DNA from: Sphingomicrobium clamense
GTDB taxonomy: Bacteria; Pseudomonadota; Alphaproteobacteria; Sphingomonadales; Sphingomonadaceae
Direction of reading: 5' to 3'
DNA length: 64,000 nt
Assembly: GCF_019264355.1 (NCBI RefSeq)
Contig: NZ_JAHVAH010000001.1
Coordinates: 1,472,001 to 1,536,000, forward strand
The position numbers and the translations under genes were made by a program. The notes below the pieces were generated by a model. That model had not been told where the DNA came from, did not search any database, and was given only the letters and a program-made list of their open reading frames with translations. Below, one piece after another: positions 28,328-37,317 of this stretch (position 1 is the stretch's first letter; each line of letters begins with the position of its first letter).

Positions 28328-29440
28328 CTAGCCAATCAAGCGCTGCAACCGTTCACCGACGCCAAAAGACGATAAGTCGTTGAACGTAGTGAAAATGATG
28401 AGCGCAGCGATGAGCGACAGGCCGACCCGATACCCCCATTCCTGGACGCGAGCGCTGGCGGGTTTCCGCCGGATCGCCTCGTAGGCGTAGAAGGCCAGGT
28501 GACCACCATCGAGCATGGGAACTGGCAGAAGGTTGATGAAGCCAAGATTAATCGAGAGGAAGGCGAGTAACGAAACAAACTCGTAAAATCCGAGACTTGC
28601 CTGCTGGCCCGAAACCTGCGCGATCTTCATCGGCCCGCCCAGCTCCTTGACCGACCGTTCGCCGACGACGATCTGGCGCAGCGCTTCAAGGATCATCGTA
28701 ATCGTTTGCCACGTCGCATCGGCACCCGCGCCGATCGCCTCGATGGGGCCAAGCTGCTCGACCGTTTGCTCGGCGGTCACGCCCAGAAAGCCGATCCGCG
28801 CCTCCTGCCCGAACTCGTCTTCCTGCATGCGCACCGCGAACTTGCCCTCGACCGTCCGCTCCTCGCCCTCGCGAAGATAGTCGATGGTGACGTCCGCGCC
28901 CGGGCGAATGACGGCGTAACGTCGCAAATGCTCGAAAGAGGGGATCGCATCGTCGTTGATCGACACGATGACATCGCCCGGCTGCAGCCCCATTTCGGCG
29001 GCGGGCGTATCGTCGACGACCTCGGTGATCACCGTCTCGCTGTTGAGCTGCCCGAACGCCATGAAGAACGCGGCAAAGATCAGGATGGCGAGAATGAAGT
29101 TGGCGATCGGGCCGGCCAGCACGACCAGCGCGCGTTGCCAGAGCGGCTTGTTCTGGAAATGGGTCGGGTCGCCATCCTCGGGGTCGGGGCGCGAGGTCGG
29201 ATCCATGTCGCCCGCAAGCTTGACGTAGCCGCCGAGTGGCAGCCAGCCGACCTGCCAGCTCGTCCCGCGCTTGTCGGTCCAGCCGGCAATTTTCTTGCCC
29301 AACCCGATCGAGAAAGTCTCGGCTCCGATGCCAAACATTCGTGCGACCGAATAATGGCCCAGTTCGTGGAAGAAGATTAGCGGCCCGAGCGCCAGCACGA
29401 AGGCGATCAGTATGAACCAGATTGGGGGCTGTTCAAGCAT
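28328..29440 (-). CDS. rseP: RIP metalloprotease RseP (site-2 protease)
   Basis: A 370-residue inner-membrane zinc protease. HELGH at 25-29 lies in the first membrane helix, one PDZ domain (LQPGDVIVSINDDAIPSFEHL) sits in the periplasm, and the second catalytic motif NLLPVPMLDGGHL is near the C-terminus. It cuts anti-sigma factors and remnant signal peptides. Only one clear PDZ is visible, versus two in the Escherichia coli protein. It is coupled to dxr by a TAATG overlap. Confidence 0.95.
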   Translation of the reverse strand: MLEQPPIWFILIAFVLALGPLIFFHELGHYSVARMFGIGAETFSIGLGKKIAGWTDKRGTSWQVGWLPLGGYVKLAGDMDPTSRPDPEDGDPTHFQNKPLWQRALVVLAGPIANFILAILIFAAFFMAFGQLNSETVITEVVDDTPAAEMGLQPGDVIVSINDDAIPSFEHLRRYAVIRPGADVTIDYLREGEERTVEGKFAVRMQEDEFGQEARIGFLGVTAEQTVEQLGPIEAIGAGADATWQTITMILEALRQIVVGERSVKELGGPMKIAQVSGQQASLGFYEFVSLLAFLSINLGFINLLPVPMLDGGHLAFYAYEAIRRKPASARVQEWGYRVGLSLIAALIIFTTFNDLSSFGVGERLQRLIG

Positions 29441-30597
29441 TACGCCGCCACCTGTAGCACAGACTGGGCGCGGTCCCGCGCCTTGGCGTCGATCTCGAGC
29501 ACGTCCTCGATCGATTTGGGTGGCGACAGATCCGCGCTGTCGTCACGAACCCGCTCGACCGTCTGCGCGATCTCGCCGAAACCGATCTTGCCATCGAGGA
29601 AAGCGGCGACCGCCACCTCGTTGGCCGCGTTGAGCGTCGCCGGTGCCGCGCCGCCCGCTTCCAGCGCTTCGCGCGCCAGCCGCAGCGCTGGGAAGCGTTC
29701 GGGATCGGGCGCTTCGAAATCGAGCCGCGCGACGCTGGCAAGGTCGAGCCGTTCGCACGGCGTCGCCATGCGCTTTGGCCAGGCCAGCGTATGCGCGATG
29801 GGCACGCGCATGTCGGGTGCCCCCAGCTGCGCCAGCATCGACCCGTCCTCATATTCGACCAGGCTGTGGATGACCGACTGTGGATGGACGAGGATGTCGA
29901 TCTTTTCCGACGGCAGCCCGAACAAATGATGCGCTTCGATCAGTTCGAGCCCCTTGTTCATCATCGTCGCGCTGTCGACCGAGATCTTGGCGCCCATCGA
30001 CCAGTTGGGATGGGCGACCGCCTGCTCGGGCGTCATCTGCGCCATCTCGTCCAGGCTCTTGGTCCGGAACGGCCCACCCGAAGCGGTCAGCACCAGTCGC
30101 GAGATGCGGTCGCAATCCTGCCCCGTCAGGCATTGGAAGATCGCATTATGCTCGCTGTCGACCGGCAGGATTTCCGCGCCCGAACGCTTGGCGGCCGAAA
30201 TCATCAGCTCGCCCGCCGCGACCAGCGACTCCTTGTTGGCCAGCGCCACCGTCTTGCCCGCCTCGACCGCGGCCATCACTGGCCCGAGCCCTGCGCAGCC
30301 GACGATCGATGCCATGATCCAGTCCGCCTCGCCCGCCGCAACCTCGCAGAGCGCTTGCTCTCCCGCACGCGCCTCGATCCCCGACCCGTCGAGCGCGGTT
30401 TCGAGCGCTTGCAGCAATGCATCGTCGGCGATCACGGCCGTCTTGGCTCCCACGTCACGCGCCTGCCTGGCCAGCAGGTCGACATTCGAGGCCGCGGTCA
30501 GCGCCTCGACCGAAAACCGGTCGCGCTCGCGCCCGATCAGGTCCAGCGTCGAGGTGCCGACCGAGCCGGTCGATCCGAGGATGGTGACGTGGCGCAT
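29440..30597 (-). CDS. dxr: 1-deoxy-D-xylulose 5-phosphate reductoisomerase
   Basis: A 385-residue NADPH enzyme making MEP, the first committed step of the non-mevalonate isoprenoid route. The nucleotide-binding start ILGSTGSVGTSTLDL, the ALANKESLV motif, PVDSEHNAIFQ with metal-binding residues and SVDSATMMNKGLELIEA are all intact. Its product leads to undecaprenyl-PP (uppS is upstream in the same operon) and to carotenoids (crtZ at 12 kb). Both ends overlap neighbours as TAATG. Confidence 0.97.
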   Translation of the reverse strand: MRHVTILGSTGSVGTSTLDLIGRERDRFSVEALTAASNVDLLARQARDVGAKTAVIADDALLQALETALDGSGIEARAGEQALCEVAAGEADWIMASIVGCAGLGPVMAAVEAGKTVALANKESLVAAGELMISAAKRSGAEILPVDSEHNAIFQCLTGQDCDRISRLVLTASGGPFRTKSLDEMAQMTPEQAVAHPNWSMGAKISVDSATMMNKGLELIEAHHLFGLPSEKIDILVHPQSVIHSLVEYEDGSMLAQLGAPDMRVPIAHTLAWPKRMATPCERLDLASVARLDFEAPDPERFPALRLAREALEAGGAAPATLNAANEVAVAAFLDGKIGFGEIAQTVERVRDDSADLSPPKSIEDVLEIDAKARDRAQSVLQVAA

Positions 30598-31226
30598 TAA
30601 AGCCCTGCTCCGAAGTAGATGAGCGCGGTCAGCGCAGCGACGACCAGCAGCCCGTCGAGGCGGTCGAACACGCCGCCATGGCCCGGCAGCATCGTGCCGC
30701 TATCCTTGACCCCCGCGCGGCGCTTCATCCAGCTTTCGAACAGGTCGCCGCCCTGCGCTGCCGCGGCCATCGGCGCGCCAAGCATGTAGAGCATCGGCGG
30801 AAGCGCCGAGGCCCATGCCCACAGCCCGCCCAGCACCGCCGCCGCAACCATCCCGCCAATCAGGCCGGCGATGGTCTTGTTGGGACTGATCTTGGGCGCC
30901 AGCTTGGGCCCTCCGATGCTGCGTCCGGCAAAATAGGCCCCGATGTCGGTCGCCCAGGTGATGATGAACACCCACAGGACCAGCTCGAGCCCCTCTCCCC
31001 GCTCGCGCAAATATAACAATGCCAGCGCCGGCAGCAGGCAATAGACGAAACCCAACAGCATCCAGTGGACGCCCCAGTTTTTGGTGATTTTCGACCATTC
31101 CCAGTAAACCGCCGTTGCGACCGCCGCGACGAAGATCGCGAACAGGAAACCGCCGACATAGGTCACGCCCAAGGCCACTGCGATCATCGCGATCGCCGAC
31201 ACGATCCGGGTGGTCAGTTCATTCAT
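30597..31226 (-). CDS. cdsA: Phosphatidate cytidylyltransferase
   Basis: A 209-residue membrane enzyme making CDP-diacylglycerol from phosphatidate and CTP. Several membrane helices are present, with the family signature region VFIITWATDIGAYFAGRSIGG and KISPNKTIAG, and HGGVFDRLDGL near the C-terminus (binding of metal and CDP). It is shorter than the roughly 270-285 residues usual elsewhere, with fewer N-terminal helices. Its product feeds PssA and Psd encoded at 35.6-37.2 kb. The start ATG 31226 overlaps the uppS stop (ATGA). Confidence 0.92.
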   Translation of the reverse strand: MNELTTRIVSAIAMIAVALGVTYVGGFLFAIFVAAVATAVYWEWSKITKNWGVHWMLLGFVYCLLPALALLYLRERGEGLELVLWVFIITWATDIGAYFAGRSIGGPKLAPKISPNKTIAGLIGGMVAAAVLGGLWAWASALPPMLYMLGAPMAAAAQGGDLFESWMKRRAGVKDSGTMLPGHGGVFDRLDGLLVVAALTALIYFGAGL

Positions 31227-31975
31227 CGCCCACCAAATCTCCGTTGCCGCTGCCCAAAGGCGCGGATGCATTCGTTGAATTCGTCCTCGCCGAAATCGGG
31301 CCACAGCGTGTCGATGAACATCAGTTCGGCATAGGCCGCCTGCCACATCAGGAAATTGCTCAATCGCTGTTCGCCGCTCGTCCGGATGACGAGATCGAGT
31401 TCGGGCAGGTCGGCGGTTTGCAGCGCGCTGTCGAGCGCGGCTTCGTCGATGCTGGCCGGATCGCGCCCTCCCGCCGCCACTGCCTCGGCAAGCCGCCGCG
31501 CGCCCGCCGCGATCTCGGCGCGGCTGCCATAGTTGAGCGCAATGACGAGATGAAGCTTGTCATTCTCCCGCGTCTTTTCTCGCGCCTTCTGAAGGCGATC
31601 CCAAAGGTCCGGACCGAAGCGGCTGGGATCGCCGATATAGTCGAGCCGGACCCCTTCCTTCGCCAATTCCTCAAGTTCGCGCTCGAGATAATAGCGCATC
31701 AGCCCCTTGAGATCGGAGACCTCTTTATCGCTGCGCCGCCAGTTTTCGGAGCTGAAGGCGTAAAGCGTCAGCGTGCCGACCCCCGCCTTCACCGCTGCTT
31801 TCAACGTCGCGCGAACCGCCTCGCCGCCCGCCTTGTGCCCGGCCGCGCGGGGCAATCCGCGACGCGCGGCCCAACGCCCGTTGCCATCCATGATGATGGC
31901 AACGTGCCTGGGTACGGCTCCTGAGCCAGTATCGGTCGCGGAAGCCGCGCCTTCGGGGGCGCGTGCGGCGCTCAC
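31223..31975 (-). CDS. uppS: Isoprenyl transferase (undecaprenyl diphosphate synthase)
   Basis: A 250-residue cis-prenyltransferase making the C55 lipid carrier of peptidoglycan. [17 protein letters not shown] holds the catalytic Asp, [13 protein letters not shown] binds substrate, and [19 protein letters not shown] and [15 protein letters not shown] close the site. The GTG start at 31975 overlaps the frr stop (GTGA). The N-terminal 20 residues are Ala/Gly-rich and not part of the fold. Confidence 0.96.
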   Translation of the reverse strand: MSAARAPEGAASATDTGSGAVPRHVAIIMDGNGRWAARRGLPRAAGHKAGGEAVRATLKAAVKAGVGTLTLYAFSSENWRRSDKEVSDLKGLMRYYLERELEELAKEGVRLDYIGDPSRFGPDLWDRLQKAREKTRENDKLHLVIALNYGSRAEIAAGARRLAEAVAAGGRDPASIDEAALDSALQTADLPELDLVIRTSGEQRLSNFLMWQAAYAELMFIDTLWPDFGEDEFNECIRAFGQRQRRFGGR

Positions 31976-32529
31976 TGGCCGAGGATTTCCTTTTCCTTGT
32001 TCGACGCGAGCGTGTCGATCTCGCCGACCTTTTCGTCGGTCAGCTTCTGAACCTCGGCTTCGAGACGCTTGCGCTCGTCTTCGCCAAATTCGTGGTCCTT
32101 CTCGTCCTTCTTGAGGTCGTCCATGCCGTCGCGACGCACGTTGCGAACGGCGACTTTCGCCTTCTCGGCATATTGGCCGACCAGCTTGGCGAGTTCCTTG
32201 CGGCGTTCTTCGGTCAGGTCGGGGATCGGCAGGCGGATGAGCTGGCCATCGGCGACCGGGTTGATGCCAAGGCCCGCGTTACGGATCGCCTTTTCGACAT
32301 TGCCGATATTGCCCTTGTCCCACACCTGCACCGAGATCAGGCGCGGCTCCGGGACCGAGACGGTCGCCACCTGGTTCATCGGCATCATCGCGCCATAGAC
32401 TTCGACCTGGATTGTATCGACCAAGCCGGTCGAGGCGCGCCCCGTACGAAGTCCTGCGAGATCGTGGCGAAGCGCCTCGATCGCGCCGTCCATACGGCGG
32501 GTCAGGTCGGATTTGTCATAGGCAGCCAT
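31972..32529 (-). CDS. frr: Ribosome recycling factor
   Basis: A 185-residue factor that with EF-G splits post-termination ribosomes. It begins [17 protein letters not shown], has [20 protein letters not shown] and [33 protein letters not shown], all typical. It lies four bases after pyrH. The ATG at 32529 is chosen because the family fold starts there; upstream in-frame codons run into pyrH. Confidence 0.97.
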   Translation of the reverse strand: MAAYDKSDLTRRMDGAIEALRHDLAGLRTGRASTGLVDTIQVEVYGAMMPMNQVATVSVPEPRLISVQVWDKGNIGNVEKAIRNAGLGINPVADGQLIRLPIPDLTEERRKELAKLVGQYAEKAKVAVRNVRRDGMDDLKKDEKDHEFGEDERKRLEAEVQKLTDEKVGEIDTLASNKEKEILGQ

Positions 32530-32533
32530 CGGT

Positions 32534-33256
32534 CTACTCCTCGTTCGTGACGATCGTGGCCGTTCCACCGCCGTCAAGGACCTGGGTCAGGTTGCCCTCA
32601 TCGCGGATATTGAACACAACGATCGGAATATTATTGTCGCGGCACAGCGCCACGGCGCTGGCGTCCATCACGCGCAGATTGTCGGCGAGAACGCGGTTGA
32701 AATCGAGACTGTCGTAGCGCTTGGCGCCTTCGACCTTCTTGGGATCGGCATCGTAGACGCCATCGACGCTGGTGCCCTTGAACAGCGCGTCGCAGTTCAT
32801 TTCGGCAGCGCGCAAGGCGGCAGTCGTGTCGGTCGTAAAATAGGGGCTGCCGGTGCCGGCGGCGAAGATGACGATGCGTCCCTTCTCCATGTGACGCACG
32901 GCGCGGCGACGGATGTAGGGTTCGCACACGGTCGCCATCGGGATGGCCGACTGCACCCGCGTGTCGAGGCCGATCTGTTCGAGCGCGTTCTGCAGCGCGA
33001 GACTGTTCATCACCGTCGCGAGCATGCCCATATAGTCTGCGCTAGCGCGGTCGAAGCCCTGCGCGGCGCCAGCGATCCCACGGTATATGTTACCGCCGCC
33101 CACGACGATGCACAGCTCGTGACCCGCTTCCTTCGCTTCGGCAATTTCGCGTGCCAGTCGCGCGACCATTTCGGGGTCGATGCCGAACTGGTTCTTCCCC
33201 ATCAACACCTCGCCCGAGAGTTTGAGGAGGATGCGGTTGAACTGGGGTCGGGACAT
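32534..33256 (-). CDS. pyrH: UMP kinase
   Basis: A 240-residue hexameric UMP kinase of the amino acid kinase family: [13 protein letters not shown] at the start, [28 protein letters not shown] and [17 protein letters not shown]. It makes UDP for RNA and for UDP-sugars. The gene has its own promoter-like element just after the tsf terminator. The start ATG 33256 ([11 protein letters not shown]) has GGAG upstream. Confidence 0.97.
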   Translation of the reverse strand: MSRPQFNRILLKLSGEVLMGKNQFGIDPEMVARLAREIAEAKEAGHELCIVVGGGNIYRGIAGAAQGFDRASADYMGMLATVMNSLALQNALEQIGLDTRVQSAIPMATVCEPYIRRRAVRHMEKGRIVIFAAGTGSPYFTTDTTAALRAAEMNCDALFKGTSVDGVYDADPKKVEGAKRYDSLDFNRVLADNLRVMDASAVALCRDNNIPIVVFNIRDEGNLTQVLDGGGTATIVTNEE

Positions 33257-33291
33257 GGAGGCTCCTGCGCGCGCGTAATGGGCTTTGGAGG

Positions 33292-33320
33292 CTCTTAGAG
33301 AGGCGTGCGGGCGCTGCCAA
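33292..33320 (-). promoter_or_regulatory. Candidate pyrH operon promoter
   Basis: On the minus strand TTGGCA (33320-33315) and TAAGAG (33297-33292) are 17 bases apart. It lies between the tsf terminator and pyrH, so it would restart transcription for pyrH-frr-uppS and the genes after them. Confidence 0.55.
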
Positions 33321-33334
33321 GCATGTTGCGTAAC

Positions 33335-33367
33335 AAAAAGGGGCGCCACCGTTGCCGGCAGCGCCCC
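33335..33367 (-). terminator. Rho-independent terminator after tsf
   Basis: On the minus strand GGGGCGC (33367-33361) pairs with GCGCCCC (33346-33340) and is followed by TTTTT (33339-33335). It stands 21 bases after the tsf stop and separates rpsB-tsf from pyrH. Confidence 0.85.
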
Positions 33368-33387
33368 GATCTGTTGGCAAAGAAAGC

Positions 33388-34308
33388 TTAGGCGCCGGCA
33401 GCGGCGGCGACTTCGGCGGCGAAGTCGCTTTCTTCCTTCTCGATGCCTTCACCGAGCTGGAAGCGTTCGAACGCCTTCAGCACGATCTCGGTGCCGGCTT
33501 CCTTGCCCGCCTGGGCAACGACGTCGGCGACCGGGGTCTTGTTGTCCATGACGAAGAGCTGCGAGAGGAGAGCATTCTCCTTGGCGAACTTCTTCATCGA
33601 ACCTTCGACCATCTTTTCGGCGATGTTTTCCGGCTTGCCCGATTCCATGGCCTTGGCCTTGGCAATTTCACGCTCGCGGGCGAGCATGTCAGCGTCCAGG
33701 CCGTCAGCGTCGAGCGCCATCGGGTTGGCAGCGGCGATGTGCATCGCGATCTGTTTGCCGAGGCCTTCGAGGACGGCGGTGTCGGCGGCGCTTTCGAGCG
33801 CGACCAGCACGCCGATCTTGCCCATGTTGGGTGCGACGGCATTATGGACGTAGCTGACGACCGTGCCCTGATCGACCGAGATGGTCGCGGTGCGGCGCAG
33901 CGACTGGTTTTCACCGATCGTCGAGATGTTGTCGGTCAGCTTCTCGTTGACCGTGCCACCCGACGGGTAGGCGGCGTTGCCGAGCGCTTCGATGTCGCCA
34001 TCGACGTCCAGCGCGAGGGTCGAAACGGCAGCAACGAATTCCTGGAATTTCTCGTTCTTGGCGACGAAGTCGGTTTCCGAGTTGACCTCGACGACCGCGC
34101 CCTTGGTGCCTTCGACGGCGACGCCGACGAGACCTTCGGCAGCGGTACGGCCCGACTTCTTGGCGGCGGCAGCAAGGCCCTTGGTGCGCAGCCAGTCGAC
34201 CGCGGCTTCCATGTCGCCGTCGGTTTCGCCGAGCGCTTTCTTGCAGTCCATCATGCCCGCATTGGTGCGGTCACGCAGTTCTTTCACCTGTGAAGCGGTG
34301 ATGCCCAT
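33388..34308 (-). CDS. tsf: Elongation factor Ts
   Basis: A 306-residue nucleotide exchange factor for EF-Tu. The N-terminal helix bundle reads [24 protein letters not shown], followed by the [14 protein letters not shown] core with the TDFVA residues that displace the EF-Tu magnesium. The C-terminal part ends in a Glu/Ala-rich segment. It is cotranscribed with rpsB, 123 bases upstream, and ends in a strong terminator. Confidence 0.98.
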   Translation of the reverse strand: MGITASQVKELRDRTNAGMMDCKKALGETDGDMEAAVDWLRTKGLAAAAKKSGRTAAEGLVGVAVEGTKGAVVEVNSETDFVAKNEKFQEFVAAVSTLALDVDGDIEALGNAAYPSGGTVNEKLTDNISTIGENQSLRRTATISVDQGTVVSYVHNAVAPNMGKIGVLVALESAADTAVLEGLGKQIAMHIAAANPMALDADGLDADMLAREREIAKAKAMESGKPENIAEKMVEGSMKKFAKENALLSQLFVMDNKTPVADVVAQAGKEAGTEIVLKAFERFQLGEGIEKEESDFAAEVAAAAGA

Positions 34309-34341
34309 ATCGGCAGTCCTTTCTGTGGCGCGAGGGAAGGC

Positions 34342-34355
34342 ATGGCTCTCGCCAT
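34342..34355. repeat. Short inverted repeat in the rpsB-tsf gap
   Basis: ATGGC (34342-34346) and GCCAT (34351-34355) flank TCTC; on the transcribed minus strand the loop is GAGA, a stable GNRA tetraloop. Flanking G-rich and C-rich runs could lengthen it imperfectly. No T-run follows. It could tune rpsB versus tsf levels or mark a processing site. Confidence 0.4.
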
Positions 34356-34431
34356 CCCCTCCCCCGTCAGATTGTCATGGGTTCGCTGCCCCATATGGGG
34401 TGCGTCGCCCGAATTTGAAGGCCGGTTCGCC

Positions 34432-35184
34432 TTACGCCGTCGCGGCCTCGACCGGCGGATTTTCCATCTCGCCGACGTCCTTGCCCGAAGCGGCGGCGTT
34501 GTCGCCGCGGCCCGAGTTGGCAGCGTTGGCAATCGCCTCGCAGTAGAGACGGATGGCGCGGCTGGCGTCGTCGTTGCCCGGAACCGGGAAGGCGATGCCG
34601 TTCGGATCCGAATTCGAGTCGAGGATCGCGATGACGGGGATGCCAAGAACGTTGGCTTCCTTGATCGCGAGATCTTCCTTGTTGGTGTCGACGACGAACA
34701 TGACGTCCGGCAGGCCGCCCATGTCGCGGATCCCGCCAAGGCTCTTTTCGAGCTTGTCGCGTTCGCGGGTCAGCTGGAGGACTTCCTTCTTGGTGAGACC
34801 GGCGGTGTCACCCGAAAGCTGTTCCTCGAGCGCCTTGAAACGACGGATCGAGTTCGAAATCGTCTTCCAGTTGGTGAGCATGCCGCCCAGCCAGCGATGG
34901 TTGACGTAGTGCTGGCCGCAGCTAGCTGCAGTCTCGGCGATCACGTCCGACGCCTGGCGCTTGGTGCCGACGAACAGCACCTTGCCGCCGCGAGCGACCG
35001 TCTGCTGAACGAAGTCGAGCGCACGCGCGAAAAGCGGCACGGACTGCGAAAGATCGATGATGTGGACACCGTTGCGCGCGCCGAAGATGTACGGCTTCAT
35101 ACGCGGATTCCAACGGTGGGTCTGGTGGCCGAAGTGCGAGCCGGCCTCAAGCAATTGCTGCATCGTGACGACGGGTGCCGCCAT
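34432..35184 (-). CDS. rpsB: 30S ribosomal protein S2
   Basis: A 250-residue S2: [56 protein letters not shown] and [25 protein letters not shown] are diagnostic. A C-terminal Asn/Ala/Glu tail of about 20 residues follows the fold. It starts the rpsB-tsf operon with an 87-base leader below a promoter shared in sequence with rpmE. Confidence 0.98.
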   Translation of the reverse strand: MAAPVVTMQQLLEAGSHFGHQTHRWNPRMKPYIFGARNGVHIIDLSQSVPLFARALDFVQQTVARGGKVLFVGTKRQASDVIAETAASCGQHYVNHRWLGGMLTNWKTISNSIRRFKALEEQLSGDTAGLTKKEVLQLTRERDKLEKSLGGIRDMGGLPDVMFVVDTNKEDLAIKEANVLGIPVIAILDSNSDPNGIAFPVPGNDDASRAIRLYCEAIANAANSGRGDNAAASGKDVGEMENPPVEAATA

Positions 35185-35277
35185 GGGTCATTCTCCTATC
35201 CCGGTTTGTCCTCGGCGGGCCGTAATGACCGGATTTCTCCGGCACCGGTATGTTGGCACCGCCTGTGGAATGGCGCG

Positions 35278-35306
35278 CCTCTAGCGAAAAGCGCCTGTCG
35301 TTACAA
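35278..35306 (-). promoter_or_regulatory. Candidate rpsB promoter
   Basis: On the minus strand TTGTAA (35306-35301) is followed after 17 bases by TAGAGG (35283-35278). The block GCTTTTCGCTAG spanning spacer and -10 is identical to the one before rpmE. Confidence 0.6.
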
Positions 35307-35335
35307 CCCCTTGTGCACTGCAGCAGGCGTTTTTG

Positions 35336-35365
35336 GAACAAATGAGAACGAATGAGAACAAAAGG
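35336..35365 (+). repeat. Three 10-bp direct repeats GAACNAATGA
   Basis: GAACAAATGA, GAACGAATGA and GAACAAAAGG follow one another at 35336, 35346 and 35356. They lie between the rpsB promoter and the TTGACA of the rightward small gene. The spacing is one helical turn. The gap between GAAC cores is six bases, one short of the usual LexA box. Confidence 0.7.
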
Positions 35366-35368
35366 GGA

Positions 35369-35397
35369 TTGACAGGATGGAACGGAAGTGGAACAAA
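35369..35397 (+). promoter_or_regulatory. Candidate SOS-type promoter
   Basis: A consensus TTGACA at 35369-35374 with a weak AACAAA 17 bases on (35392-35397). The LexA-type box lies in the spacer and -10, the right place for repression. Confidence 0.55.
35380..35394 (+). promoter_or_regulatory. Candidate LexA box GAAC-N7-GAAC
   Basis: GAAC at 35380-35383 and GAAC at 35391-35394 with seven bases between. Alphaproteobacterial LexA binds direct repeats GTTC-N7-GTTC (the same on the other strand). It overlaps the promoter of the 79-residue gene. Confidence 0.6.
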
Positions 35398-35430
35398 GCC
35401 GATCCGATTTGACGCGAAAGGCCCCGTACG

Positions 35431-35670
35431 ATGACCATGCTGATGCCCGCTCTCTTCTTCCTCGCCACCGGTGCGGCGCTCGTATGGGGCCTGTTCGAGA
35501 TGGTTCACGCCAACAGCGACAAGATGCGCGCCGCGTGGGCGGGCGACAGCCTGGCCTCGCACGGTGTCGGCGACCAGACCGTCGTCAGCGTCCGCTGGAA
35601 GTCGCGCGGCGAAGCGCGCAAGACCGTCGTTATGGCGACTAGCCGCCTCGGCTGGCGCGCCGCTGCTTGA
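35431..35670 (+). CDS. Small single-pass membrane protein, possible SOS-induced
   Basis: A 79-residue protein of unknown family. Residues 4-24 (LMPALFFLATGAALVWGLF) form one membrane helix; the remaining 55 residues are polar and end in a basic, Ser/Arg-rich stretch (VRWKSRGEARKTVV). AAAGG lies nine bases before the ATG. The upstream promoter carries a LexA-type box. Small SOS-induced membrane proteins in Caulobacter (SidA, DidA) stop cell division, so a checkpoint role is a reasonable inference, not shown. The last 32 bases overlap the end of pssA on the other strand. It could instead be an unrelated conserved small protein. Confidence 0.6.
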   Translation: MTMLMPALFFLATGAALVWGLFEMVHANSDKMRAAWAGDSLASHGVGDQTVVSVRWKSRGEARKTVVMATSRLGWRAAA

Positions 35671-36442
35671 CCTTCATGTAGCTCATTATGCTGAACGGCA
35701 GCAGGCCGAGATATAGCGCGCAGATCCCCAGTAGAGTCAGCCACGGGTTGGTGATCAAGGCCGCGGCGAGCAGGCCGACCCCAGCCAGCGCGAAGATGCG
35801 ATAGCTCGATCGCAGCCGGATCGACGACCAGCTATAGGTCGCGACGTTGGAGATCATCAGCGCAGCGATGAACAAGACCCACGGCATCACGACTACCCAT
35901 TCGCGGAAGACGTCGTTGCCGGTGATCAGCCAGAGATAGACGGGCGTGAACGCGAGCCCCGCCCCCGCAGGCGCGGGCACCCCGGTATTGAATCCGGCGG
36001 ATTTGTGCGGTTGGTCATCGGCATCGATGCGCGCATTGAAGCGTGCGAGCCTCAAGGCGCAACAGACTGCGAGCGCCAGGGCGGCAATCCACCCGAAACG
36101 CGGTGCCGCCTGCAGTGACCAGAGAAACAGGATCAGCGCGGGCGCGACCCCGAACGCGATATTGTCGGCGAGGCTGTCGAGTTCGGCCCCGAAGCGGCTC
36201 TGGGCGCGCAACAATCGCGCAATGCGTCCGTCGAGCCCGTCGAGCACGCCCGCAAGCACGATGCAGCCGAGCGCGATCTCCCAATGGTTGACCGGCCCGC
36301 CGAACGAGGCGGACACGGCATAGCGGACGCCGGTCAGGCCGAAGCAGAGCGCCATCGCGGTGATGGCATTGGGCGCGAGGGCGCGAAACGGCAGGCCGTG
36401 GCGACGACTGGCTTCGGGTTCGTGCTGGCTGACCCCGTTCAC
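35639..36442 (-). CDS. pssA: CDP-diacylglycerol--serine O-phosphatidyltransferase
   Basis: A 267-residue membrane enzyme making phosphatidylserine from CDP-diacylglycerol and serine. The CDP-alcohol phosphotransferase motif is [28 protein letters not shown] (DG..AR...G...D...D). About eight hydrophobic segments follow. The GTG start at 36442 overlaps the psd stop (GTGA). It is a type II (multi-pass) PssA as usual for Alphaproteobacteria. Confidence 0.94.
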   Translation of the reverse strand: MNGVSQHEPEASRRHGLPFRALAPNAITAMALCFGLTGVRYAVSASFGGPVNHWEIALGCIVLAGVLDGLDGRIARLLRAQSRFGAELDSLADNIAFGVAPALILFLWSLQAAPRFGWIAALALAVCCALRLARFNARIDADDQPHKSAGFNTGVPAPAGAGLAFTPVYLWLITGNDVFREWVVVMPWVLFIAALMISNVATYSWSSIRLRSSYRIFALAGVGLLAAALITNPWLTLLGICALYLGLLPFSIMSYMKVKQRRASRGG

Positions 36443-37182
36443 TGGCTGCGTCCCGCGACGGCATTATCCTTGCCAAGCTCGGCAAGAATGGTCTCGCCCG
36501 CGATCGTGCGCTGTCCGAGCAGCACTTTCGAACCCGTGCCCAGCGGGAGATAGACGTCGACGCGGCTGCCGAAGCGGATGAGGCCGACACGGTCGCCGGC
36601 ATTGAGCTCGTCGCCTTCCTTCACGGTGGCGAGGATGCGACGCGCGACGAGGCCGGCAATCTGGGTGAAGCCGATCCTGAGACCGTCTTCGCGTTCCATC
36701 AGGAAATATTGGCGCTCATTGTCATCGCTCGCCTTGTCGAGGTCGGCGTTCAGGAACTTGCCTTCGACATATTCGATGCGCTTCACCGTCCCCGCAATCG
36801 GGGTGCGGTTGATATGAACGTCGAACACACTCATGAAAATCGACACGCGCGTATATTCGGGGTCAGTGAGACCGCCCTCACCTGCCAATTGCGGCGGCGG
36901 CGGCCCCTTCTTGATCATCGTCACCAGCCCGTCGGCGGGCGCGACGATCAGCTTGGGGTCGACCGGCGTCGTGCGCACCGGGTCGCGGAAGAAGGCCGCC
37001 ACCCAGATGGTCACGCCGCCAAGCAGCCATGCGATCTCTTCGATTGAGTTGGGCAGCAGCCAATAAACGAACACGGTGATGAAAGCCGCGATGACGACGA
37101 ATTTACGGCCTTCTTCGTGAACCGCGGGGAAGCGCCATTTGACCGCGGTCAGCTGGCTATCGGGATTTTGAATTTCTGACAT
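36439..37182 (-). CDS. psd: Phosphatidylserine decarboxylase proenzyme
   Basis: A 247-residue short-form (archaeal-like class) decarboxylase that turns phosphatidylserine into phosphatidylethanolamine. Self-cleavage at Gly-Ser in RFGSRVDVY makes a pyruvoyl group from S206; VAPADGLVT and [16 protein letters not shown] are other family motifs. Two hydrophobic segments at 30-65 anchor it. It is coupled to pssA, so the two sequential enzymes are made together. Confidence 0.95.
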   Translation of the reverse strand: MSEIQNPDSQLTAVKWRFPAVHEEGRKFVVIAAFITVFVYWLLPNSIEEIAWLLGGVTIWVAAFFRDPVRTTPVDPKLIVAPADGLVTMIKKGPPPPQLAGEGGLTDPEYTRVSIFMSVFDVHINRTPIAGTVKRIEYVEGKFLNADLDKASDDNERQYFLMEREDGLRIGFTQIAGLVARRILATVKEGDELNAGDRVGLIRFGSRVDVYLPLGTGSKVLLGQRTIAGETILAELGKDNAVAGRSQ

Positions 37183-37249
37183 GAAGCTCCCTTAGGGTCG
37201 TCTCGCATCCGACACAATCGTGTCATCAATGCATGGAAGCGCAGGCCGG

Positions 37250-37278
37250 TTGCCAAGCGCCGCGCTGCGCCCTAGAGC
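37250..37278 (+). promoter_or_regulatory. Candidate icd promoter
   Basis: TTGCCA at 37250-37255 and TAGAGC at 37273-37278, 17 bases apart. The ATG is at 37318. A small inverted repeat GACAC-AATC-GTGTC lies just upstream at 37211-37224 and might bind a regulator. Confidence 0.5.
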
Positions 37279-37317
37279 CGCGCCTGACAAAACACACACA
37301 TTCGAGCAGGGAAACCG

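Noticed and set aside
37211..37224. GACAC-AATC-GTGTC before icd as an operator
   Set aside because: Only five base pairs per arm; such short repeats are frequent by chance. It is mentioned with the promoter but not claimed.
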